Below are positions 1 to 7,374 of a DNA stretch of 17,869 nucleotides, piece by piece. The stretch is taken from assembly GCA_021767845.1 (NCBI GenBank), contig JAASSQ010000030.1:1-17869 (forward strand), in the 5' to 3' direction. The stretch is from Roseovarius sp. (GTDB taxonomy: Bacteria; Pseudomonadota; Alphaproteobacteria; Rhodobacterales; Rhodobacteraceae). The notes below the pieces were generated by a model that did no database searches, was not told the origin of the DNA, and saw only the letters and a program-made list of their open reading frames with translations. Both the position numbers and the translations under genes were made by a program. The stretch's first letter is position 1. Each line of letters begins with the position of its first letter.

Positions 1-368
1 ACCACGGCGAACAGCACCAGAAGCGCCACCAGAACCTTGCGGAACTGGCGCAGCGCCTGCGCGCCGGGGCCGAACAGGCCCGACAGGCTGCGCTGATGCA
101 CCACCGTCAGCGCCACCGCCAGCGCCGCGATCAGCAGCCCGAAGAGAAAAAGGTTGATCAGAACCCCCGCGGGCGTGCCGCCGCGCGCCAGCCCGTCGGC
201 CAGCGCGTCCCACCGTTCGGGGCCGACCAGCGCGCGGTGCAGGCTGGAATAGGCGAAGCTGAAGGTCATGAACAGCAGCGCGGTCAGCACCACGCCCCCC
301 GCCAGCCGCCCGAGATGCGCCGAGGGCCGCGCCGGGGCGACCAGGGTTTCGTGTGCCTCGTATCCCAT
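1..368 (-). CDS. Membrane protein N-terminus, probable CPBP-family intramembrane protease (partial)
   Basis: The reading frame opens at an ATG (368-366) on the minus strand and is still open at the left edge, so about 122 N-terminal residues are visible. The product begins MGYEAHETLVAPARPSAHLG. It has a hydrophobic segment at about residues 24-41, a second at about 70-90 (INLFLFGLLIAALAVALTVV), a cytoplasm-like stretch with HQRSLSGLFGP and ALRQFRK, and the start of a third helix (VLVALLVLFAVV). This order, with a short R/S-rich loop containing 'GLFGP', resembles the N-terminal half of CPBP (CAAX protease/bacteriocin-processing) glutamic intramembrane proteases annotated in Rhodobacteraceae. 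The diagnostic EExxxR and HxxxN motifs would lie outside the window, so the family call is inferred. No clear Shine-Dalgarno sequence precedes the ATG. The gene is divergent from ilvD. Confidence 0.55.
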   Translation of the reverse strand, partial: MGYEAHETLVAPARPSAHLGRLAGGVVLTALLFMTFSFAYSSLHRALVGPERWDALADGLARGGTPAGVLINLFLFGLLIAALAVALTVVHQRSLSGLFGPGAQALRQFRKVLVALLVLFAV

Positions 369-431
369 GCGCGCCAAGCTAGAGCATCGCGGCGCCGCGG
401 AAAACCGGGTTCGCGCGCGGCCAAGTCGGGC

Positions 432-460
432 TTGTCCGCGCCTGCCCTGTCACTTAAACC
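432..460 (+). promoter_or_regulatory. Possible sigma70-type promoter of ilvD
   Basis: In the 119-bp gap between the divergent membrane-protein gene and ilvD, TTGTCC (432-437) and TAAACC (455-460) are separated by 17 bp, about 28 bp before the ilvD start. The -10 match is weak. No leader peptide or attenuator-like hairpin of the kind seen before enterobacterial ilv operons is apparent. Confidence 0.3.
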
Positions 461-487
461 GTTTGCAACAGTTTCCGGGAGGCCCTG

Positions 488-2245
488 ATGACCAAGTTCG
501 ACAAATCCAAGCTGCCCAGCCGCTACGTGACCGAAGGCCCGCAACGCGCGCCGCACCGGTCCTATTACTACGCGATGGGCATGACCGAGGAGGAGATTCA
601 CCAGCCCCTCGTCGGTGTCGCGACCTGCTGGAACGAGGCCGCGCCCTGCAACATCGCGCTCAGCCGTCAGGCGCAGGCCGTCAAGGGCGGCGTGAAAGAG
701 GCGCATGGCAGCCCGCGTGAGTTCACCACCATCACCGTGACCGACGGCATCGCCATGGGCCACGAGGGGATGCGCAGCTCGCTGGCCAGCCGCGAGGCGA
801 TCGCCGACACCGTGGAATTGACGATGCGCGGTCATTGCTACGACGCGCTTGTCGGTCTGGCGGGCTGCGACAAGTCGCTGCCGGGCATGATGATGGCGAT
901 GGTGCGGCTGAACGTGCCCTCGGTCTTCATCTACGGCGGCTCGATCCTGCCGGGCAAGGCGCCGCAGGTCGATGAAATCCCCGAGGATTTCCGCACCCGC
1001 GACCTGACCGTGCAGGACATGTTCGAGGCCGTGGGCCGCCACCAGAACAAGGAGCTGTCGGACAAGGCTCTCGACATGCTGGAACGCGTGGCCTGCCCCT
1101 CGGCCGGCGCCTGCGGCGGGCAGTTCACCGCCAACACGATGGCCTGTGTCTCCGAGGCGATCGGTCTGGCGCTGATGAACAGTTCGGGCATGCCTGCGCC
1201 CTATGAATCGCGCGATCAATATGCCGAAGCATCGGGCCGCGCGGTGATGGACCTTCTGGACCGCAACATCCGCGCCCGCGACGTGGTGACCCGGCAGAGC
1301 CTTGAAAACGCCGCGCGCGTCGTTGCCTGCACCGGCGGGTCCACCAATGCCGGGCTGCACCTTCCCGCCATCGCGCACGAGGCGGGGATCGAATTCTACC
1401 TCGACGATGTGTGCGAGATCTTCCGCGACACGCCCTATTTCGTCGATCTGAAACCGGGCGGCACCTATGTCGCCAAGGATCTCTACGATGCGGGCGGCAT
1501 CCCCGTGGTGATGAAGGAATTGCGCAAGGCCGGGCTGATCCACGAGGATTGTGTCACCGCCTCGGGCCGCTCCATCGGCGAGGAACTCGACCGGATCGAG
1601 CGCGAGGCCGACGGCAAGGTGATCTATCCCATCGACGCCCCGATCACCAAGACGGGCGGTGTCGTGGGGCTCAAGGGCAACCTGGCCCCGCAGGGCGCCA
1701 TCGTGAAGGTGGCGGGCATCGCCGCCGAGAACCAGGTCTTCACCGGCCCCGCGCGCGTCTTCGAATGCGAGGAAGAGGCCTTCGACGCCGTCAAGGCTCG
1801 CCAATACGAGGAAGGCGAGGTGATCGTCATCCGTAACGAAGGCCCCGCCGGCGGCCCCGGCATGCGCGAGATGCTGGCCACCACCGCCGCCCTGTCGGGG
1901 CAGGGCATGGGCAAGAAGGTCGCGCTGATCACCGATGGGCGCTTTTCCGGCGCGACGCGCGGGTTCTGCGTGGGCCATGTCGGCCCCGAGGCGGCGCATG
2001 GCGGCCCGATCGCCCTGATCGAGAACGGCGACATGATCACCATCGACGCGGTCAAGGGCGAGTTGAGCGTGGACCTGTCCGACGCGGAACTGGCCAAGCG
2101 CAAGGAAAACTGGGCCGGCCCGCGCGAGACCATCTATGCCACGGGCGCGATCTGGAAATTCGCCAAGCTGGTGGGCGAGACTTACAAGGGTGCCGTGACC
2201 CATCCCGGCGGCAAGGCCGAGCGGCATGTCTACATGGACCTCTGA
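488..2245 (+). CDS. ilvD: Dihydroxy-acid dehydratase
   Basis: This 585-residue protein is IlvD, which dehydrates 2,3-dihydroxyisovalerate and 2,3-dihydroxy-3-methylvalerate to the 2-oxo acids of valine/leucine and isoleucine synthesis in the cytoplasm. Three conserved cysteines are visible: C47 (ATCWNEAAPCN), C127 (GCDKSLPGMM) and C209 (ACGGQFTANTM). D86, D128 and K129 (the lysine carbamylated in the family) complete the Fe-S/Mg site. TDGRFSG with S487 is the conserved catalytic serine region. The protein is full length, ending KAERHVYMDL. A GGGAGG ribosome-binding site lies 7 nt before the ATG. The 3' end overlaps the next gene by 20 nt, so ilvD probably leads a co-transcribed string with 2226-4154, although those genes have no evident link to branched-chain amino acids. 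Confidence 0.97.
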   Translation: MTKFDKSKLPSRYVTEGPQRAPHRSYYYAMGMTEEEIHQPLVGVATCWNEAAPCNIALSRQAQAVKGGVKEAHGSPREFTTITVTDGIAMGHEGMRSSLASREAIADTVELTMRGHCYDALVGLAGCDKSLPGMMMAMVRLNVPSVFIYGGSILPGKAPQVDEIPEDFRTRDLTVQDMFEAVGRHQNKELSDKALDMLERVACPSAGACGGQFTANTMACVSEAIGLALMNSSGMPAPYESRDQYAEASGRAVMDLLDRNIRARDVVTRQSLENAARVVACTGGSTNAGLHLPAIAHEAGIEFYLDDVCEIFRDTPYFVDLKPGGTYVAKDLYDAGGIPVVMKELRKAGLIHEDCVTASGRSIGEELDRIEREADGKVIYPIDAPITKTGGVVGLKGNLAPQGAIVKVAGIAAENQVFTGPARVFECEEEAFDAVKARQYEEGEVIVIRNEGPAGGPGMREMLATTAALSGQGMGKKVALITDGRFSGATRGFCVGHVGPEAAHGGPIALIENGDMITIDAVKGELSVDLSDAELAKRKENWAGPRETIYATGAIWKFAKLVGETYKGAVTHPGGKAERHVYMDL

Positions 2246-2930
2246 CAGCGCGCCGGCCCGGCGGGGTCTTGTCCGCCGGGCCAGCCTGTCGGCCCTGTGT
2301 CTGTTGCTCGCCGGGTGCGTGGGCACCGGCATCGGGCCACGGACCGGCGACCCGGTGACCCGCATGTCCTTGTACGGCGGCGAGGTGAACCTCGTCGCGC
2401 CGCCGGGCTATTGCATCGACGACTCGCATGTGCGCCGGGGCCGCGATGTCACCGTGGTGCCTCTGGCCACCTGCGAAAGCCTGACGGGGCAGGTGGGGCT
2501 GCCGGTGCCCGCCGCCCTGATGACCGTCTCGGTGCTGCCCCGGCAGGGCGGGCAGGCCGCGCCCACCGCCGACAGCATCGCGGCGTCCCTTGCCCCGGTC
2601 GAGGCGCTGGAGCGGGCCGACAGCAACGGCGTGGCCTATGTGCGTTTCGCCGATGGCGGGCAAGACGCCTTGCCGGGCGGCGATCCGCGCCACTGGCGCG
2701 GCGGCATGATGATCAACGGGCACCTGATCGGCCTGGCCGTCTACGCCCCGCAGGGCAGCGCGCTGGCCGGGGCCGGGGGGCGGCGGCTGATGGCCGATCT
2801 GGCCGCCCGCCTGCGCCGCGCCAGCCCGGATTTGCCCGACAGCGTGGCCACCGCGCCGCAGGAGCAGACCGAGGCACGCCCCGGCGGGATGCGCGGGCTT
2901 CTGGGTGGATTGTTTCGCGACTCCGGTTAA
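2226..2930 (+). CDS. Predicted lipoprotein of unknown function
   Basis: The 234-residue product has a lipoprotein signal: an arginine-rich n-region (ARRGLVRR), the hydrophobic stretch LSALCLLLAG and a lipobox LLAG with the lipidated cysteine at C31. It is therefore expected to be attached to a membrane on the periplasmic side. The mature part contains VNLVAPPGYCIDDSHVRRG, then a P-V-P-AALMTVSVLP segment and an Ala/Arg-rich C-terminus ending GLLGGLFRDSG. I recognise no enzymatic motif or named domain. The ATG lies inside ilvD (20-nt overlap), which suggests translational coupling. Any start within the next 20 or so codons would also keep the lipobox, so the precise N-terminus is uncertain. The next gene starts 14 nt downstream. 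It is probably a protein confined to Rhodobacterales. Confidence 0.75.
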   Translation: MSTWTSDSAPARRGLVRRASLSALCLLLAGCVGTGIGPRTGDPVTRMSLYGGEVNLVAPPGYCIDDSHVRRGRDVTVVPLATCESLTGQVGLPVPAALMTVSVLPRQGGQAAPTADSIAASLAPVEALERADSNGVAYVRFADGGQDALPGGDPRHWRGGMMINGHLIGLAVYAPQGSALAGAGGRRLMADLAARLRRASPDLPDSVATAPQEQTEARPGGMRGLLGGLFRDSG

Positions 2931-2944
2931 TGCTATGACAACCC

Positions 2945-3763
2945 ATGTGGGCAAAGAGTAAGGGCAGGTCGGGCCGGAATGGGTTTCAAATGATCGAGAT
3001 GCGTAGCGCCGTGCTGGATTGGCTGCTCTATCGCCGGGGCCTGCGCCGCTGGCGCCGGGTGGCGCGCAAGGCCCCCGATCTGAGTTTCCGGCTCTTACGG
3101 CAGGAACGCGCCCGCGCCCGCAACCTGCGGCATTCCTTGAACGAATTGATCTCGGTCGCGGACAACCGGCTGGCCCTGCCGGTGATCGGCTCGAAGGCCT
3201 TTCCAAAGCCGCACGGCACCGATTGGGCGTGGCGGCCGTCGCTCTGGACCTATCCGCTGGCCACGCCGGGCCGCTCCACGGTGCAAAGCAAGTCGCAACT
3301 GGGCGACGAAGTGACATTGTTTCACGATTGCCAACATTCCGAGCTGACCCTTCGCCAGGTCCGCAACCAGCGCGAGGCCGACCTGGCCCCGTTCGGCCTG
3401 CGCATGGACGTGTTCAGCTTCGACGGCTCGTTCCTGTCGCTGGTGCTCGATCTGCCCGAGGGCGCGGTGCAGAACCTGCAGCGGCGCCACCTGATCCGGC
3501 TCGACACGATCATCGAGCTGGAAAAGCCGCTCGAGATCTTCGCGCGGCTGAACATCAAGCACGGCCCCAACACCGACCAGATGGTGCGCGAACTGCCATT
3601 GCACGAGGACGCGGTGTTCGTGGAGTTCGACCTGGCCTATTCGGGCATCAACGAGAAACGGGTGGAACGCGCCTGGCTGGACCTGATCTTCGAGAACCCG
3701 GAAATGAGCCAGGTGACCATCCGCGACCTGACCCTGTGCCGCCACCCCCGCGCCGAGATGTGA
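2945..3763 (+). CDS. Conserved hypothetical protein, DUF6478-like
   Basis: This 272-residue protein resembles the proteins of about 270 residues annotated as DUF6478 in Rhodobacteraceae; the attribution is from memory. After a basic N-terminus (LLYRRGLRRWRRVARKAP) comes a stretch with TDWAWRPSLWTYPL, then a beta-rich part with VTLFHDCQHSELTLRQVRNQ, MDVFSFDGSFLSLVLDLP and LFEKPLEIF-like strands, ending TIRDLTLCRHPRAEM. There is no signal peptide or membrane segment, so it is likely cytoplasmic. The SFDGSFLSLVLDLPEG block looks like a beta-sandwich or carbohydrate-binding type fold, but that is speculation. The start at 2945 lacks a good Shine-Dalgarno sequence. The in-frame ATG at 2990 (MIEMRSAVLDW) is an equally plausible start. 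The next gene follows after 13 nt, so the two are almost certainly co-transcribed. Confidence 0.75.
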   Translation: MWAKSKGRSGRNGFQMIEMRSAVLDWLLYRRGLRRWRRVARKAPDLSFRLLRQERARARNLRHSLNELISVADNRLALPVIGSKAFPKPHGTDWAWRPSLWTYPLATPGRSTVQSKSQLGDEVTLFHDCQHSELTLRQVRNQREADLAPFGLRMDVFSFDGSFLSLVLDLPEGAVQNLQRRHLIRLDTIIELEKPLEIFARLNIKHGPNTDQMVRELPLHEDAVFVEFDLAYSGINEKRVERAWLDLIFENPEMSQVTIRDLTLCRHPRAEM

Positions 3764-3776
3764 GCAAGAGGACCGC

Positions 3777-4154
3777 ATGAGCAAACTGACCCTCACCAAG
3801 ACACGGCTGATCGAAGGCGTCTGGGAAGGCGTGCTGACCCACGAGGGCAGCGGCAACTACCAGCCCGACATCCAGGTGACCCACCTGCAAGAGGACATCC
3901 CCGGCGTCGAGGTCCGCGAACATCCCGACGAGGGGCTGTGGGTGGTGCGCGTGCCGATCCCGGCGGAAAAGATCTCGGACGGGGTGCAGACTTTCCTGAT
4001 CCGCGACCGCAAGACCGGCGACACGCTGGAAAGCTTCGCGCTGATGTCGGGCGACGCGCTCAGCTACGACATCCGGGCCGAGGTGACGCTGCTGCGCGAA
4101 GAACTCGACATGCTCAAGCGCGCCTTTCGCCGGCATTGCCTGGAAACCATGTGA
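3777..4154 (+). CDS. Small conserved protein of unknown function
   Basis: This gene encodes 125 residues, with AGAGGA placed 6 nt before the ATG. The protein is soluble, without a signal peptide. Its centre reads as alternating beta strands (VEVREHPDEGLWVVRVPIP, VQTFLIRDRKTGDTLESFAL) and it ends in an amphipathic helix (VTLLREELDMLKRAFRRHCL) that could mediate dimerisation. I recognise no named family. Its position 13 nt after the DUF6478-like gene, the absence of a promoter-sized gap and the shared strand suggest the two proteins act together. It converges with rmuC, 30 nt away, and no terminator hairpin is obvious in that gap. Confidence 0.75.
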   Translation: MSKLTLTKTRLIEGVWEGVLTHEGSGNYQPDIQVTHLQEDIPGVEVREHPDEGLWVVRVPIPAEKISDGVQTFLIRDRKTGDTLESFALMSGDALSYDIRAEVTLLREELDMLKRAFRRHCLETM

Positions 4155-4184
4155 CGCCCCGCGCGCTTTGACCTCCGGGGCCGA

Positions 4185-5354
4185 TCAGCCGTCCTTGTTC
4201 AGCTTGACGATCGTCGGCTCAGTCTCGGGCGCCAGCTCCTCGAAGTCGAAATTGTCCAGCCGGCGGGCGCGCTTGCCGGCCTTCTCGGCGGAAATCTTGA
4301 TCTCGCCGATATCCTTGGCCGCCTGGTTGAAATGCCGGTCCAGGTTCTCGACTCGCGTTCCCAGCCGTTCCACATCGGAAAAAAGCAGTCCCAGTTCGCG
4401 CCGGATCGCGCCCGCCTGCTCGCGCATCCGCGCATCCTTCAGGATCGCGCGCATGGTGTTCAGCGTGGCCATGCAGGTGGTGGGCGACACGATCCAGACC
4501 CGCGCGGCGAACCCCTCGCGCACCAGTTCGGGGAAATTGGCGTGCAACTCGGCATAGACCGCCTCGGAGGGCAGGAACATCAGCGCCCCGTCGGCCGTCT
4601 CGCCCTCCAGCAGATACCGTTCCGCGATATCCTTGATGTGCTTGCGCACCGAGTTTCGCAGGAACTTGGCCGCCTCGTTCACCTCCCAGTCGGTGCTGGC
4701 GCGGCGCAGCGCCTCGTAGGCTTCCAGCGGGAACTTGCTGTCGATGCAGATCGGGCCAGGCGGGTTGGGCAGGTGGATCAGGCAATCGGCCCGCCGCCCG
4801 TTCGACAACGTCGCCTGCAGCGTATAGCTGTCCGACGGCAGCGCCTTGGACACGATGTCGGTCAACTGGATTTCCCCGAACGCCCCGCGCGTCTGCTTGT
4901 TCGACAGGATATCCTGCAACGACAGCACGTCGCCCGACAGCTTGGTGATGTTTTCCTGCGCCTTGTCGATCGCGGCCAGCCGTTCCTGCAACTCGCCCAG
5001 CGACCGCGCCGTGCGCTGCGCCGAGCCGTGCAGGTTCTCTGTCATGTGGCCCGATACTTCGGACAGGCGCTTCTCCATCAGTTGCAGCATGTGCGACTGC
5101 GACGAGGCCTGCGCTTCGGAGACATGGTTCAGTCCGCCGGCCAGTTGCTGTTGCCCCTCGCTCAGCGATTGCACGCTCTGGCCCAACTGGCTGACCTGCC
5201 GGGCCAGCGGTTCGGCCAGCCGCGCCGACCGGCCCGCCGCGCGCACCGCCGCGACCAGCAGGATCACGATCAACAGGATCACGCCCATCCCCGCAAGCGC
5301 GGCGATGACGACGGGATCGTTCAGGGCATAAGAGGTATCACCGATCTGGATCAT
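4185..5354 (-). CDS. rmuC: DNA recombination protein RmuC homologue
   Basis: This 389-residue protein fits RmuC, a nuclease-fold protein that in E. coli limits recombination at inverted repeats. There is one N-terminal membrane anchor (about residues 16-36, VIAALAGMGVILLIVILLVA). A long coiled coil follows (about 45-145, with repeated Q/S/L heptads such as LGQSVQSLSEGQQQL). Then comes the conserved RmuC core: KQTRGAFGEIQLTDIV, DCLIHLPNPPGPICIDSKFPLEAYEAL, SVRKHIKDIAERYL, GALMFLPSEAVYAEL and WIVSPTTCMATL. The D-S-K in CIDSKFPLE matches the restriction-endonuclease-like active site region. The C-terminus is charged and probably disordered. The ATG overlaps the mutL stop by 4 nt, so translation is probably coupled to mutL and both act in DNA maintenance. 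Confidence 0.93.
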   Translation of the reverse strand: MIQIGDTSYALNDPVVIAALAGMGVILLIVILLVAAVRAAGRSARLAEPLARQVSQLGQSVQSLSEGQQQLAGGLNHVSEAQASSQSHMLQLMEKRLSEVSGHMTENLHGSAQRTARSLGELQERLAAIDKAQENITKLSGDVLSLQDILSNKQTRGAFGEIQLTDIVSKALPSDSYTLQATLSNGRRADCLIHLPNPPGPICIDSKFPLEAYEALRRASTDWEVNEAAKFLRNSVRKHIKDIAERYLLEGETADGALMFLPSEAVYAELHANFPELVREGFAARVWIVSPTTCMATLNTMRAILKDARMREQAGAIRRELGLLFSDVERLGTRVENLDRHFNQAAKDIGEIKISAEKAGKRARRLDNFDFEELAPETEPTIVKLNKDG

Positions 5355-7228
5355 GTGCGTCCGAACAGCCGCTCAATATCGGCCAGCTTGAGTTCAACAT
5401 AGGTGGGGCGGCCGTGGTTGCACTGGCCGGAATGGGGCGTCGCCTCCATCTCGCGCAGCAGCGCGTTCATCTCGTCGGCCTGCAACCGCCGCCCCGTGCG
5501 CACCGATCCGTGACAGGCCACGCGGCTCAGGATCGCCTCGATCCGGGCCTGCACGGTGGTGCTGTCGCCCTGATCGGCCAATTCATCCAGGATGTCTCGG
5601 ATCATCGCCCGCGCATCGCACTGGCCCAGGATCGCCGGGGTTTCGCGCACCGCCACGGCACCGCCGCCGAACGGCTCCACCACCAGCCCCAGCCGCGCCA
5701 GATCGTCGGACAGCTCCAGCAGGCGGGCGGCCTCGGCCTCGGACATCTCGACGATCTCGGGGATCAGCAGCGCCTGTGCGGCCACGCCATTGTCCGCCAT
5801 CTGGCGTTTCAGCTTTTCATAGACCAGCCGCTCATGTGCGGCATGGGCATCGACGATCACCATGCCGTCGGCGGTCTGGGCGACGATGTAATTCTCGTGC
5901 AGATGCGCGCGGGCCGCGCCAAGCGGCAGGTCTTGTGGCGCCGGTTCGGCTGTCGGAACCGCATCGGGTTGGTGCGCTGCCTCATCGGTCACCGGCTCGA
6001 CCCGCGCGCTGTAATCCTGCGCCATCTCGGCAAAGCCGGGGGCCTGCGCCTCGTAAGCGGCGGCGCGTGCCTGTGCCGAGGGGCGGTCCATCTGGTAGAT
6101 GCGCGCCGGCCCGGCCTGCCCCGCCGGTTCGGGCCGCATCGCCCCCAGCGTCGCGCCCGCCACCGTGGTCGCGGCGCGGTGGCCCGCCCCGGCCAGCGCA
6201 TGGCGCAGGCCCGACACGATCAGCCCGCGCGCCACGCCCGGATCGCGGAACCGCACCTCGGACTTGGCCGGGTGCACGTTCACGTCCACCAGCACCGGGT
6301 CGCAATCGATGAACAGCGCCGCCGCCGGATGCCGGTCGCGGCTCAGCACGTCCATGTAGGCCGCGCGCAGCGCCCCGATCATCATCTTGTCGCGCACCGG
6401 GCGGCCATTGACGAACAGGTATTGCGCCACCGCCGAGCCGCGCGAATAGGTGGGCAGCGCGGCATAGCCGGTCATGTGCAGCCCCTCGCGCTCGGCGTCG
6501 ATCTTCAGGGCGTTCTCGGCGAACTCGGCCCCGAGGATGCGCGCCAGCCGCCCGTGCAGCGCGTCGAACAGGTCGCCGGTCTCGGCGTCGGCGCGGAAGG
6601 TCACGCGCCCCTCGCCCCCGTCCGAGACATCGCGAAGGGTAAAGGCCACGAACGGCTCGGCCATGGCCAGCCGCTTGACGATATCGGTGATCGCCTGCGC
6701 CTCGGCCCTATCGGTGCGCATGAATTTCAGCCGCGCGGGCGTGGCGTGGAACAGGTCGCGCAGCGTGACGATCGTGCCGCCGTTCAGCGCGGCGGGCTTG
6801 ACCTTGCCGATCTCGCCGCCGCTGACGGCGATTTCCGCGGCGTCCTGCCCGGCGCAGCGCGACGTGATGGTCAGCCGCCCGACCGCGCCAAGGCTGGGCA
6901 GCGCCTCGCCCCGGAACCCGAAGGTATGGATGTTCAGCAGGTCCGATCCGTCGATCTTCGACGTGGCATGCCGCGACAGCGCCAGCGGCAGATCGCCCGG
7001 CGCGATCCCGCAGCCGTCATCGCTGACGCGGATCAGCGTCTTGCCGCCATCCGCATAGGCCACCTCGATCCGCCGCGCGCCCGCGTCCAGCGCGTTCTCC
7101 ACCAGTTCCTTGACCGCCGAGGCCGGGCGCTCCACCACTTCGCCGGCGGCGATCCGGTTTATCGCCGCATCGTCAAGCTGCCGGATGACCGGGCTGGACG
7201 GGCTTATATTGGGGTCGGGCTTGTTCAT
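5351..7228 (-). CDS. mutL: DNA mismatch repair protein MutL
   Basis: MutL (625 residues) links MutS mismatch recognition to strand incision. The N-terminal GHKL ATPase is complete: VVERPASAVKELVENALDAGA with E44 and N45, DDGCGI, RHATSKI, TFGFRGEALPSLGAV and GTIVTLRDLFHATPARLKF. The transducer part includes VNGRPVRDK and DVNVHPAKSEVRFRD. A Pro/Ala-rich linker covers about residues 340-440. The C-terminal dimerisation/endonuclease domain has the metal motif at D460-A-H-A-A-H-E466-RLVY-E471, where the usual glutamine of DQHA(X)2E(X)4E is alanine. It ends with SVRTGRRLQADEMN and QCNHGRPTYVEL, the CPHGRP-like motif. Retention of the acidic motif suggests a latent endonuclease, as expected in bacteria lacking MutH. 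The ATG start has only a weak AGGT upstream. It is divergent from the dioxygenase gene and overlaps rmuC by 4 nt. Confidence 0.96.
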   Translation of the reverse strand: MNKPDPNISPSSPVIRQLDDAAINRIAAGEVVERPASAVKELVENALDAGARRIEVAYADGGKTLIRVSDDGCGIAPGDLPLALSRHATSKIDGSDLLNIHTFGFRGEALPSLGAVGRLTITSRCAGQDAAEIAVSGGEIGKVKPAALNGGTIVTLRDLFHATPARLKFMRTDRAEAQAITDIVKRLAMAEPFVAFTLRDVSDGGEGRVTFRADAETGDLFDALHGRLARILGAEFAENALKIDAEREGLHMTGYAALPTYSRGSAVAQYLFVNGRPVRDKMMIGALRAAYMDVLSRDRHPAAALFIDCDPVLVDVNVHPAKSEVRFRDPGVARGLIVSGLRHALAGAGHRAATTVAGATLGAMRPEPAGQAGPARIYQMDRPSAQARAAAYEAQAPGFAEMAQDYSARVEPVTDEAAHQPDAVPTAEPAPQDLPLGAARAHLHENYIVAQTADGMVIVDAHAAHERLVYEKLKRQMADNGVAAQALLIPEIVEMSEAEAARLLELSDDLARLGLVVEPFGGGAVAVRETPAILGQCDARAMIRDILDELADQGDSTTVQARIEAILSRVACHGSVRTGRRLQADEMNALLREMEATPHSGQCNHGRPTYVELKLADIERLFGRT

Positions 7229-7305
7229 GCCGCAATACCTAGCATGGCTCGCGCCGATTCTGCCAGATCACTGTTGCCGGTTCGTGATGCGGGAGGATGA
7301 ATTCC

Positions 7306-7334
7306 TTGCACACGGGTTGGCATGGCGTTGTATT
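7306..7334 (+). promoter_or_regulatory. Candidate promoter of the dioxygenase-rhodanese operon
   Basis: TTGCAC (7306-7311) and TGTATT (7329-7334) are separated by 17 bp, upstream of the ATG at 7375. The match to sigma70 consensus is moderate. Its -10 element overlaps the left arm of the dyad at 7332-7347, the geometry expected of a repressor that blocks RNA polymerase. Confidence 0.4.
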
Positions 7335-7347
7335 CAATTATGTGAAT
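7332..7347. promoter_or_regulatory. Predicted SqrR/BigR-type operator
   Basis: The sequence reads ATTC, then eight bases (AATTATGT), then GAAT: a perfect ATTC-N8-GAAT dyad, in fact ATTCA-N6-TGAAT. As I recall, ATTC-N8-GAAT is the reported binding motif of SqrR, the persulfide-sensing ArsR-family repressor of Rhodobacter capsulatus. The related BigR controls sulfur dioxygenase operons in Agrobacterium and Xylella. The site lies 27 bp before the ATG of a gene of exactly that class and overlaps the putative -10 box. No ArsR-family gene is present in the window, so the regulator must be encoded elsewhere. Confidence 0.6.
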
Positions 7348-7374
7348 GCAAAGCCATTGAAAGAGGGAAAGATC

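Noticed and set aside
284..2365. 693-codon open frame on the minus strand opposite ilvD
   Set aside because: It is antisense to an unmistakable, full-length ilvD. The product is a low-complexity A/G/H/R/D mix typical of reversed G+C-rich codons, with no motif.
4155..4184. Terminator between the convergent small conserved gene and rmuC
   Set aside because: The 30-bp gap has no stem-loop with a T run; I see nothing there.
5414..7300. 628-codon open frame on the plus strand opposite mutL
   Set aside because: It mirrors mutL codon periodicity, is very rich in R, H and Q, has no recognisable domain and crosses the mutL start region.
7297..7374. N-terminal extension of the dioxygenase by 26 codons
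   Set aside because: It lacks similarity to the family's N-terminus and would run through the promoter and operator. The ATG at 7375 has a much better ribosome-binding site.
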